Positions 10,189 to 20,510 of a DNA stretch of 64,000 bases are shown here, piece after piece; position 1 is the first letter of the stretch, and each line of letters begins with the position of its first letter. The stretch is from the NCBI GenBank assembly GCA_964036045.1, contig CAXIWF010000934.1, forward strand, positions 62,001 through 126,000. Direction: 5' to 3'. Both the position numbers and the translations under genes were made by a program. Below the pieces are notes generated by a model. The model was not told the DNA's origin. It made no database searches and saw only the letters and a list, made by a program, of their open reading frames with translations. The stretch is from Eutreptiella sp. 'Long Island Sound 2002'. Taxonomy: Eukaryota > Euglenozoa > Euglenophyceae > Eutreptiales > Eutreptiaceae.

Positions 10189-10306
10189 GCGTACAGCACC
10201 CAGTGTTCCCAAGTGGTCTCCCACCTCAGTACTAACTGGGCCTGACTAGGCTTAACTTCTGAAATCGGACGGGTTTAGGTGTGTTCCCAGTAGTATGGCT
10301 GTACGC
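10189..10306 (-). rRNA. 5S ribosomal RNA, cassette 1 (intact)
   Basis: 118 nt, structural RNA of the large ribosomal subunit. The ends GCGTACAGC and GCTGTACGC form a perfect 9-bp helix I. Conserved elements are the box A region AAGTTAAGCCTAGTC (nt 49-63), GTTAGTACTGAGG (nt 71-83) and the box C region GGTGGGAGACCACTTGGG (nt 82-99). Helix II pairs ACTGGG (16-21) with CCTAGT (57-62). Against my recollection of the E. gracilis 5S, one C:G pair there is U:A here, a compensated change that argues for function. It is followed by T6. The promoter is internal, as for all eukaryotic 5S genes. Confidence 0.97.
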
Positions 10307-10357
10307 ATTCGTCATGCGCGGACGCCCGGCTTGCGGGCGGGGAAAAGGGGGGGGGTG

Positions 10358-10562
10358 GACCGCATCCGAACGGGCCAGCAACGAACAGATTCGGCCGTTA
10401 AGAGCCGCACATGGGGCACAATCAGACAAAGATACCCTGCAAACGGGGAACCAGGGCCCAAGTAATGAAGAAGCACGCACAAATGGGCCGAGAAAATGTG
10501 ACCGCGGCCTCAACTGCGCGCATGCCCCCCCCCCCCACCCCACCCCACCCCATTGTCTCCTG
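10358..10562. repeat. Cassette-flanking direct repeat, right, cassette 1
   Basis: Partner of 9031-9232, with a longer C-tract (10525-10551). It lies upstream of the 5S gene. The 51 bp between it and the 5S start are GC-rich with runs of G. Confidence 0.93.
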
Positions 10563-11037
10563 TCTTTGTGGGCCATCTCTTCAGCTTGAGGTTTATGAAC
10601 CTCTAGAGGAGACCTAGGAGGTCACACTCATGCTGTCAGGCTCCATGATAATGCATAGATGTTGCCCTGGGGGGGTGCCTTGGGTTGCCGACTATCACTG
10701 AAAACAGCCATCCTGAAAAGGCCGAAAAGTTACGTAGTAGAACGGTGAAATTTGTACAAAAAAAAGGTTTGTGGGCCATCTCTTCAGCTTGAGGTTCAGG
10801 AACCTCTAGAGGACACCTAGGAGGTCACATTCATGCTGTCAGGCTCCATGACAATGCATCCACGTTGCCCTGGGGGGGTGCCTTGAGTTGCCGACTATCA
10901 CTGAAAACAACCATCCTTGGGGCCAGGGTTGGCTGCTGCCTTGGGCTTGGGTTCGGTCCCATGTGCCTGAGTTTGCGTCCCAAATGAATGTATTGCCATG
11001 CAACACACATGAATGTTGTCCTCCATACCTCAATAGC
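10563..11037. repeat. Duplicated 150-bp element and flank, cassette 1
   Basis: Two copies of about 150 bp (10565-10710 and 10768-10917), offset 203 bp. They start TTTGTGGGCCATCTCTTCAG and share CCTCTAGAGG, CATGCTGTCAGGCTCCATGA and TTGCCGACTATCACTGAAAA. The second contains a perfect GAGGTTC-AG-GAACCTC hairpin (10791-10806). The remainder to 11037 is unique, with no gene visible. Confidence 0.85.
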
Positions 11038-11453
11038 ATGCCTATATGTCTACCCCAGCAATGCCTGGCCCTTGTGAATGGGCTCCCACCCCCTGGAGAT
11101 CCCTTGTTCAGGGAGAGTCCAGGGTGGTGGGTCAGGCTGCAGAGTGTAGGCCACAAACACAGAATGTGTTCCCATGTTTTTGTGCCCGAAAACTTGGAAG
11201 ATTTTAGGAAATTGTTTTATGCCTATACGTCTACCCCAGCAATGCCTGGCCCTTGTGAATGGGCTCCCACCCCCTGGAGATCCCTTGTTCAGGGAGAGTC
11301 CAGAGTGGTGGGTCAGGCTGCAGAGTGTAGGCCACAAACACAGAATGTGTTCCCATGTTTTTGTGCCCGAAAACTTGGAAGATTTTAGGAAATTGTTTTA
11401 TGCCTATATGTCTACCCCAGCAATGCCTGGCCCTTGTGAATGGGCTCCCACCC
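11038..11453 (+). repeat. 181-bp tandem repeat, cassette 1 (2.3 units)
   Basis: Unit starts ATGCCTATATGTCTACCCC and ends AGGAAATTGTTTT; starts at 11038, 11219 and 11400. The third unit is cut after GGGCTCCCACCC, where the 158-bp satellite begins. Open frames across it cycle phase because 181 is not a multiple of three. Confidence 0.95.
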
Positions 11454-11857
11454 GTCGCACGAAAGTGTAGGTATGGCGTGTTGATGCGGATGGAGGAGGG
11501 GTGGGTGTTTTTGAATGGGGTGTTGGGACATGAAAGGGCGGGGTACGGTGGCCTGTGTGGGGTTGGGTGGATGCGGTGGGATGCAAATGTGAATGTGAGC
11601 ACATTTGGGGGGTTGCACGAAAGTGTAGGTATGCCGCGTTGAGGCGGATGGGGGAGGGGTGGGTGTTTTTGAATGGGGTGTTGGAACATGAAATGGCGGG
11701 GTACCGTGGCCTGTGCCGGGTTGGGTGGATGCGGTGGGATGCAAATGTGAATGTAAGCACATTTGGGGGGTTGTAGGAAAGTGTAGGTATGGCGTGTTGA
11801 TGCGGATGGGGGAGGGGTGGGTGTTTTTGAATGGGTCGTTGGAACATGAAAGGGCGA
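11454..11857 (+). repeat. 158-bp satellite array A3 (2.6 units)
   Basis: Begins at GTCGCACGAAAGTG, inside a satellite unit, directly abutting a truncated 181-bp repeat. Confidence 0.95.
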
Positions 11858-12142
11858 TGCTGCCATGGACATCTGAACTGGCTTTGCCAGGCAAAAGCAT
11901 TTCCAGCCGCGGTGGCTCCATTAAGGTCCACCGCTCGCTAGTAAAATTGGGGTAAAAATCGGCTATGTTTTTCGCTACACAGAGGGGGTGCTGGTTGTAC
12001 CATGCACTGCACCACGGCCTCCTAACATCTTTGCAATGAGGTGCACTCCACAGCTGCCCTCCCCTCTATCATTACATCACATTCCAAGGCATAGTTGCTC
12101 ACCCGGGATGCTCCCCTTGCTGGTCTCTCTGGTGATTACCAC
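11858..12142 (+). repeat. J module, copy J2
   Basis: Standard borders. Carries GGCAAAAGC where most copies have GGCAAAAAC, and CCAAGGCATAG for CCAAGCCATAG. Confidence 0.92.
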
Positions 12143-14273
12143 AAGTGTAGGTACGGCGTGTTGATGCGGATGCTGGTGAGTGGTTCTTTTTGAATGGGTT
12201 GTTGGGACATGAAAGGGCGGGGTACGGTGGCCTGTGTGGAATTGGATGGGTGCGGTGGGATGCAAATGTGAATGTGAGCACATTTGGGGGGTTGCACGAA
12301 AGTGTAGGTATGCCGTGTTGAGGCGGATGGGGGAGGGGTGGGTGTTTTTGAATGGGGTGTTGGAACATGAAATGGCGGGGTACCGTGGCCTGTGCCGGGT
12401 TGGGTGGATGCGCTGGGATGCAAATGTGAATGTGAGCACATTGGGAGGGTTGCAAGAAAGTGCAGGTATGGCGTGTTGATGCGGATGGGGGAGGGGTGGG
12501 TGTTTTTGAATGGGGTGTTGGAACATGAAAGGGCGAGGTACGGTGGCCTGTGTGGGGTTGGGTGGGTGCAGTGGGATGCAAATGTGAATGTGAGCACATA
12601 CGGGGGGTCGCACGAAAGTGTAGGTATGGCGTGTTGATGCGGATGGAGGAGGGGTGGGTGTTTTTGAATGGGGTGTTGGGACATGAAAGGGCGGGGTACG
12701 GTGGCCTGTGTGGGGTTGGGTGGATGCAGTGGGATGCAAATGTGAATGTGAGCATATTTGGGGGGTTGCAAGAAAGTGTAGGTATGGCGTGTTGATGCGG
12801 ATGGGGGAGGGGTGGGTGTTTTTGAATGGGGTGTTGGGATATGAAAGGGCGAGGTACGGTGGCCTGTGTGGGGTTGGGTGGGTGCAGTGGGATGCAAATG
12901 TGAATGCGAGCACATACGGGGGGTCGCACGAAAGTGTAGGTATGGCGTGTTGATGCGGATGAGGGATGGGTGGGTGTTTTTGAATGGGGTGTTGGGACAT
13001 GAAAGGGCGGGGTACGGTGGCCTGTGTGGGGTTGGGTGGATGCGGTGGGATGCAAATGTGAATGTGAGCACATTTGGGTGGTTTCACGAAAGTGTAGGTA
13101 TGCCGTGTTGAGGCGGATGGGGGAGGGGTGGGTGTTTTTGAATAGGTGTTGGAACATGAAATGGCGGGGTACCGTGGCCTGTGCCGGGTTGGGTGGATGC
13201 AATGGGATGCAAATGTGAATGTGAGCACATTGGGAGGGTTGCAAGAAAGTGCAGGTATGGCGTGTTGATGCGGATGGGGGAGGGGTGGGTGTTTTTGAAT
13301 GGGGTGTTGGAACATGAAACGGCGGGGTACCGTGGCCTGTGCCGGGTTGGGTGGATGCGGTGGGATGCAAATGTGAATCCGAGCACATTTGGGGGGTTGC
13401 ACGAAAGTGTAGGTATGCCGTGTTGAGGCGGATGGGGGAGGGGTGGGTGTTTTTGAATGGGGTGTTGGGACATGAAAGGGCGGGGTACGGTGGCCTGTGT
13501 GGGGTTGGGTGGATGCGGTGGGATGCAAATGTGAATGTGAGCACATTTGGGGGGTTGCACGAAAGTGTAGGTATGCCGTGTTGAGGCGGATGGGGGAGGG
13601 GTGGGTGTTTTTGAATGGGGTGTTGGAACATGAAATGGCGGGGTACCGTGGCCTGTGCCGGGTTGGGTGGATGCGGTGGGATGCAAATGTGAATGTGAGC
13701 ACATTGGGGGGGTTGTAGGAAAGTGTAGGTATGGCGTGTTGATGCGGATGGGGGAGGGGTGGGTGTTTTTGAATGGGGTGTTGGGACATGAAAGGGCGAG
13801 GTACGGTGGCCTGTGTGGGGTTGGGTGGGTGCAGTGGGATGCAAATGTGAATGCGAGCACATACGGGGGGTCGCACGAAAGTGTAGGTATGGCGTGTTGA
13901 TGCGGATGAAGGAGGGGTGGGTGTTTTTGAATGGGGTGTTGGGACATGAAAGGGCGGGGTACGGTGGCCTGTGCCGGGTTGGGTGGATGCGGTGGGATGC
14001 AAATGTGAATGTGAGCACATTTGGGGGGTTGCACGAAAGTGTAGGTATGCCGCGTTGAGGCGGATGGGGGAGGGGTGGGTGTTTTTGAATGGGGTGTTGG
14101 AACATGAAATGGCGGGGTACCGTGGCCTGTGCCGGGTTGGGTGGATGCGGTGGGATGCAAATGTGAATGTAAGCACATTGGAGGGGTTGTAGGAAAGTGT
14201 AGGTATGGCGTGTTGATGCGGATGGGGGAGGGGTGGGTGTTTTTGAATGGGTCGTTGGAACATGAAAGGGCGA
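12143..14273 (+). repeat. 158-bp satellite array A4 (13.5 units)
   Basis: 2,131 bp. Same length and order of unit variants as A10 and A20, with scattered substitutions. It includes a unit with a one-base deletion near 13141 (GAATAGGTGTTGG). Confidence 0.96.
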
Positions 14274-14558
14274 TGCTGCCATGGACATCTGAACTGGCTT
14301 TGCCAGGCAAAAACATTTCCAGCCGCGGTGGCTCCATTAAGGTCCACCGCTCGCTAGTAAAATTGGGGTAAAAATCGGCTATGTTTTTCGCTACACAGAG
14401 GGGGTGCTGGTTGTACCATGCACTGCACCACGGCCTCCTAACATCTTTGCAATGAGGTGCACTCCACAGCTGCCCTCCCCTCTATCATTACATCACATTC
14501 CAAGCCATAGTTGCTCACCCGGGATGCTCCCCTTGCTGGTCTCTCTGGTGATTACCAC
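14274..14558 (+). repeat. J module, copy J3
   Basis: Standard borders; CCTCTATCATTAC variant. Confidence 0.92.
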
Positions 14559-15426
14559 AAGTGTAGGTACGGCGTGTTGATGCGGATGCTGGTGTGTGGT
14601 TCTTTTTGAATGGGTTGTTGGGACATGAAAGGGCGGGGTACGGTGGCCTGTGTGGAATTGGATGGGTGCGGTGGGATGTAAATGTGAATGTGAGCACATT
14701 TGGGGGGTTGCACGAAAGTGTAGGTATGCCGTGTTGAGGCGGATGGGGGAGGAGTGGGTGTTTTTGAATGGGGTGTTGGAACATGAAATGGCGGGGTACC
14801 GTGGCCTGTGCCGGGTTGGGTGGATGCGCTGGGATGCAAATGTGAATGTGAGCACATTGGGAGGGTTGCAAGAAAGTGCAGGTATGGCGTGTTGATGCGG
14901 ATGGGGGAGGGGTGGGTGTTTTTGAATGGGGTGTTGGAACACGAAAGGGCGAGGTACGGTGGCCTGTGTGGGGTTGGGTGGGTGCAGTGGGATGCAAATG
15001 TGAATGTGAGCACATACGGGGGGTCGCACGAAAGTGTAGGTATGGCGTGTTGATGCGGATGGAGGAGGGGTGGGTGTTTTTGAATGGGGTGTTGGGACAT
15101 GAAAGGGCGGGGTACGGTGGCCTGTGTGGGGTTGGGTGGATGCGGTGGGATGCAAATGTGAATGTGAGCACATTTGGGGGGTTGCACGAAAGTGTAGGTA
15201 TGCCGCGTTGAGGCGGATGGGGGAGGGGTGGGTGTTTTTGAATGGGGTGTTGGAACATGAAATGGCGGGGTACCGTGGCCTGTGCCGGGTTGGGTGGATG
15301 CGGTGGGATGCAAATGTGAATGTAAGCACATTGGAGGGGTTGTAGGAAAGTGTAGGTATGGCGTGTTGATGCGGATGGGGGAGGGGTGGGTGTTTTTGAA
15401 TGGGTCGTTGGAACATGAAAGGGCGA
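14559..15426 (+). repeat. 158-bp satellite array A5 (5.5 units)
   Basis: 868-bp array class, shared with A6, A9, A11, A16 and A19. It has GGAGGAGTGGG near 14749 instead of GGAGGGGTGGG. Confidence 0.95.
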
Positions 15427-15711
15427 TGCTGCCATGGACATCTGAACTGGCTTTGCCAGGCAAAAACATTTCCAGCCGCGGTGGCTCCATTAAGGTCCAC
15501 CGCTCGCTAGTAAAATTGGGGTAAAAATCGGCTATGTTTTTCGCTACACAGAGGGGGTGCTGGTTGTACCATGCACTGCACCACGGCCTCCTAACATCTT
15601 TGCAATGAGGTGCACTCCACAGCTGCCCTCCCCTCGATCATTACATCACATTCCAAGCCATAGTTGCTCACCCGGGATGCTCCCCTTGCTGGTCTCTCTG
15701 GTGATTACCAC
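15427..15711 (+). repeat. J module, copy J4
   Basis: Standard borders; CCTCGATCATTAC variant. Spaced exactly 1,153 bp from both J3 and J5. Confidence 0.92.
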
Positions 15712-16579
15712 AAGTGTAGGTACGGCGTGTTGATGCGGATGCTGGTGTGTGGTTCTTTTTGAATGGGTTGTTGGGACATGAAAGGGCGGGGTACGGTGGC
15801 CTGTGTGGAATTGGATGGGTGCGGTGGGATGTAAATGTGAATGTGAGCACATTTGGGGGGTTGCACGAAAGTGTAGGTATGCCGTGTTGAGGCGGATGGG
15901 GGAGGGGTGGGTGTTTTTGAATGGGGTGTTGGAACATGAAATGGCGGGGTACCGTGGCCTGTGCCGGGTTGGGTGGATGCGCTGGGATGCAAATGTGAAT
16001 GTGAGCACATTGGGAGGGTTGCAAGAAAGTGCAGGTATGGCGTGTTGATGCGGATGGGGGAGGGGTGGATGTTTTTGAATGGGGTGTTGGAACACGAAAG
16101 GGCGAGGTACGGTGGCCTGTGTGGGGTTGGGTGGGTGCAGTGGGATGCAAATGTGAATGTGAGCACATACGGGGGGTCGCACGAAAGTGTAGGTATGGCG
16201 TGTTGATGCGGATGGAGGAGGGGTGGGTGTTTTTGAATGGGGTGTTGGGACATGAAAGGGCGGGGTACGGTGGCCTGTGTGGGGTTGGGTGGATGCGGTG
16301 GGATGCAAATGTGAATGTGAGCACATTTCGGGGGTTGCACGAAAGTGTAGGTATGCCGCGTTGAGGCGGATGGGGGAGGGGTGGGTGTTTTTGAATGGGG
16401 TGTTGGAACATGAAATGGCGGGGTACCGTGGCCTGTGCCGGGTTGGGTGGATGCGGTGGGATGCAAATGTGAATGTAAGCACATTGGGGGGGTTGTAGGA
16501 AAGTGTAGGTATGGCGTGTTGATGCGGATGGGGGAGGGGTGGGTGTTTTTGAATGGGTCGTTGGAACATGAAAGGGCGA
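15712..16579 (+). repeat. 158-bp satellite array A6 (5.5 units)
   Basis: 868-bp class. Carries the private change GGTGGATGTTT near 16066, also present in A16 31,056 bp away, and GCACATTTCGGGG near 16320. Confidence 0.95.
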
Positions 16580-16864
16580 TGCTGCCATGGACATCTGAAC
16601 TGGCTTTGCCAGGCAAAAACATTTCCAGCCGCGGTGGCTCCATTAAGGTCCACCGCTCGCTAGTAAAATTGGGGTAAAAATCGGCTATGTTTTTCGCTAC
16701 ACAGAGGGGGTGCTGGTTGTACCATGCACTGCACCACGGCCTCCTAACATCTTTGCAATGAGGTGCACTCCACAGCTGCCCTCCCCTCGATCATTACATC
16801 AGATTCCAAGCCATAGTTGCTCACCCGGGATGCTCCCCTTGCTGGTCTCTCTGGTGATTACCAC
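16580..16864 (+). repeat. J module, copy J5 (left arm of a full foldback)
   Basis: Standard borders. With A7 as loop it faces a full-length 285-bp J' at 17102-17386. Confidence 0.93.
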
Positions 16865-17101
16865 AAGTGTAGGTACGGCGTGTTGATGCGGATGCTGGTG
16901 TGTGGTTCTTTTTGAATGGGTTGTTGGGACATGAAAGGGCGGGGTACGGTGGCCTGTGTGGAATTGGATGGGTGCGGTGGGATGCAAATGTGAATGTGAG
17001 CACATTTGGGGGGTTGCACGAAAGTGTAGGTATGGCGTGTTGATGCGGATGCGGGAGGGGTGGGTGTTTTTGAATGGGGTGTTGGGACATGAAAGGGCGG
17101 G
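16865..17101 (+). repeat. 158-bp satellite array A7 (1.5 units)
   Basis: 237-bp loop between inverted J5 and J'. Confidence 0.92.
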
Positions 17102-17386
17102 ATTTGTGGTAAACAGCGGAGAGACCAGCAAGGGTAGCATCCCGGTCGAGCAACCATGGGTTGGAATGTGATGTAATGATAGAAACGAAGGCATTTGTGA
17201 AGTGGAATGCATTCTGAAGGTGGTAGGAGGCCGTGGTGCAGTGCAAAGTATACCCACCACCCTCCTTGTATGGCGAAAAACATCCCCAGTTTTTACCCCG
17301 ATTTTACTAGTGAGCGGTGGACCTTAATGGAGCTGCGGCGGCTGGACAATGTTTTGGTTTGGCAAACCGGGTTCGGATGTCCATGC
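17102..17386 (-). repeat. J' module a (full length)
   Basis: Full 285-bp inverted counterpart of J. It runs from ATTTGTGGTAAACAGCGG to GGATGTCCATG, matching the J start GCCATGGACATC in reverse. Confidence 0.9.
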
Positions 17387-17520
17387 CCTGATCCCAGAGA
17401 CCTCACCAACGCCATTGGCTTGGGGCACAGAAGCCGTGGATACATCCTGAAGGGGTCCCTTGGGTTGCCGACTATGCCTATGGAGAACTACCCAGAAACA
17501 TGCCTTTTTTTTATGTATGG
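17387..17520. other. 134-bp link between tandem J' modules
   Basis: Unique link containing CCTTGGGTTGCCGACTAT (17458-17475), a word also found near 10677 and 10881, and a T9 run. No gene is seen. Confidence 0.7.
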
Positions 17521-17725
17521 TTTGTGGTAAATAGCGGAGAGACCAGCAAGGGGAGCATCCCGGGTGAGCAACTATGGGTTGGAATGTGATGTAATGATAG
17601 AGAGGAAGGCATTTGTGAAGTGGTATGCATTCTGAAGGTGGTAGGAGGCCGTGGTGCAGTGCAAAGTATACCCAGCACCCTCCTTGTATGGCAAAAAACA
17701 TCCCCAATTTTTACCCCGATTTTAC
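17521..17725 (-). repeat. J' module b (partial)
   Basis: Second tandem J', ending at GATTTTAC exactly as the single J' at 4982-5187 does. The minisatellite follows. Confidence 0.88.
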
Positions 17726-17738
17726 AAGTATTTTACTA

Positions 17739-17997
17739 CATGGTGGGGCACATCCTGCGGCACATGGTGGGGCACATGGTGGGGCACATCCCAGGGCACA
17801 TCGTGGGGTTCACAGTGGGGCACACTGTGGGGCACATCATGGGGCACATCAATTGGCATTTGGCGGGCACATCGTGCGGCACATGGTGGGGCACATGGTG
17901 GGGCACATCATGGGTCACATTCTGGTGAGCATTGAGGGGCACATTCTGGGGCACATCGTGGGCCACATTGCGGGGCACATCCTGGGGCAGTGCGGTG
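17739..17997 (+). repeat. GGGGCACAT minisatellite, copy 2
   Basis: Appears identical to 5201-5459, offset 12,538 bp. Confidence 0.93.
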
Positions 17998-18678
17998 AAA
18001 GGTGGTGTGGTGTGGTCTAGCGTGGTGTGGATTGATGTGGTGTAGTGTTTCTTCCTTTTGTGTGGTGCCATGTGAGGAACATGTTGTAACCGCTGCATAG
18101 TGGTTGATCTTTGTTGTAACTGCGAAGCCTGTAGCCTTGATGCCCCAGGGGTCGTAACGCCCGACACTGCCCCTGATATCTCCGAACCCACATAACCCTC
18201 TTCAGACCCATATCCAGCTTAGGGGAGCGACATATGCGAAGCACTTGTAAGTCCTTTGAACTCCATGGTGGAATATGAAGAGTACGAAAACCCGGTCTAC
18301 AAAAATGGAGCAGACATAGAATCTCAATGCGCATTCATCGCACATAATGACACAACGTGAAATCATTCGAAATAATTTAAATAAATCCGATTGGGAAATC
18401 ACGAAAGACAAATGCGACTCGACGCGCGCTCACAGGCGACATCTGGCGGCGAACGGAAAACATGAAAACAAGCGGAAAATTTACTGCACTAATGTACATC
18501 TGAGAATCATTGAAATTCTGATCACATCAGTGTATAATTGAGTGCTGTCAGTGCTGCCGTTACACATGTGTGGTGCACTGGTTCAGGGCTGTTTGTGTTG
18601 TCTTGAGGCCTCATTCCATAGGCGAGGTGGTTTGTGAGTGCCAAAAGAATGCATCCTAGTAGGTTACTTTTGCGTTCT
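17998..18678. other. Spacer between minisatellite and AT-rich block, copy 2
   Basis: Duplicate of 5460-6140; no gene recognised. Confidence 0.6.
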
Positions 18679-20510
18679 AAAATATCCCAAACACCCGATC
18701 ATTTTTTTGGGAAAATATCCTAATTATCCTAAAAAAAAGGGTTACGGTTAACCTTAGCTTTAACGGTAACCATTTTTTAGGATAGTTAGGATATTTTTGG
18801 TCCTTGCCTGGAAGAATATTAAGTACTTGGGATATTTTGGACATTTTTCAGCAGGAGGTTTCAGTCTAGATGAGTCAGCTAGGGATATTTAGGATATTTA
18901 GGATATTTTTTGCATGACGTTTTAGGATCTTTTCTCGCATTTAGAATATTTGTTCTAGCGAGGTTGGGATGTTTTTGACGATTGCTTATCACAACATGTT
19001 CAGCCTGCGGTTGTTTGTCCATTACGATGTTGAGGATGGTCCACATAATGAGGATATTGTCTCCATCAGGACTTAGGATATTTTTGGCAATGTACTCATC
19101 ACAATGGTAGCTGTAACCCTTCTTCGAATCTTTGGAATATTTCTGGTGTTATGCCCAAAGCTACATGAAGTACTTGGGATATTGAGGATATTTTTGAGCA
19201 AGAACGTTCAGTCAATTGAGGATATTTGGGATATTTAGGATATTTTCTGCATGATCTGAGAGAATGGTGCTGATATTCAGGATGTTTGGTCTGGCGAGAT
19301 TAGGAAGTATTTGACACGTGCTGAGCACAACATTTTCAGCATCCTGTTGTAGGCCCATTGGATGGTTCAGAATATTTAGGATAATTCGAATATTGTCTCC
19401 TATAGGACTTATGATATCTTCCTTCTAGCCATCGCTACTTACTCATCACACCAATAGCGGATACTTACAATATGTTCGATGATATGCCCCGAACAATATT
19501 ACGTACTTAGGATATTTAGGATGTTTTTGAGAAAAGAAACGAGCCAGGTCAGAACATTTGGGATACTTAGGATATTTTCTGCATGAGGTTTAACGATCTT
19601 CCCGATGATTCGGATGACTGACTTGGCAAAATTAGGACTCACAACATTTTCAACATCCCGTTGTTTGCCCATTGGGATGTTTAGGATATTTAGGATAATT
19701 AGGATATTTTCTCCGTCAGCACTTATGATATTTTTATTCTTAGATTTTTCATGTATAGTAATGGCAAATTCCTCATCACAACCGTACTTGTAACCACTCT
19801 TAGGATATTTAAGATATTCCTTGCTGTTATCGAAGAAAGTGGAGTACTTAGCACATTAAAGATGTTTGCTAGCCCCAACTTTCAGTCCCAAAAGTTGAGG
19901 ACATTTAGGATACTTAGGATGTTTTTTGCACAAATTAGACAGTGTTTTTAGGCTAAGGCTAACCGGTTTATCCATCTCTTTGACAATGACCCATCGCAAC
20001 ATGTTTGCCAGGTCAGGAAGTTTAGGATAATTACATGCCCAGAGCCACACAAAGTACTTGGGATATTTGGGATATTTTTGAGAACAAATGTTCAGTCAGT
20101 TGAAGATATTTAGGATATTTTCTCCAACAGGAGTTAGAATATCGTTCTTTTTACATTTTGCATGTGTAGTGATGGCAAATAACTCATGACAACCGTAATT
20201 GTAACCACGCTTAGGATATGTAGTATATTCGTTGGTGTTATCGAGGAATATTCAGTACTTGGCATAGTTAGGATGTTTCCTAGCCCTAACGTTCTGTCCC
20301 AAAGGCTGGGGATGTTCAGGATACTTAGGATGTTTTTTCCACGCGTTAGACAGAGGTTCTAGGATAAGGATAACCTATTTTTCCATATCTTTGACAATGA
20401 CTCATCGCAACATGTTCGCCTGGTTAGGACTTTTATGATAATTAGAATCATTAGGATCTTTTCTGCATTCGGACTTAGGATCGTTTTCTCAAACACGACT
20501 TAGGACATTC
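18679..20510. repeat. AT-rich TTAGGATAT block, copy 2
   Basis: Duplicate of 6141-7972. Confidence 0.88.
18712..18797. repeat. 86-bp palindrome, copy 2
   Basis: Same arms and polarity switch as 6174-6259. Confidence 0.85.

Noticed and set aside
10945-10960. GGGTTCGGTCCC as a tRNA B-box
   Set aside because: No A-box at the right distance and no acceptor or anticodon stems around it.
17310-17530. 107-codon plus-strand frame through J' and its link as a gene
   Set aside because: The corresponding frame in J is shifted by indels and reads differently, so there is no protein-level conservation between the related modules.
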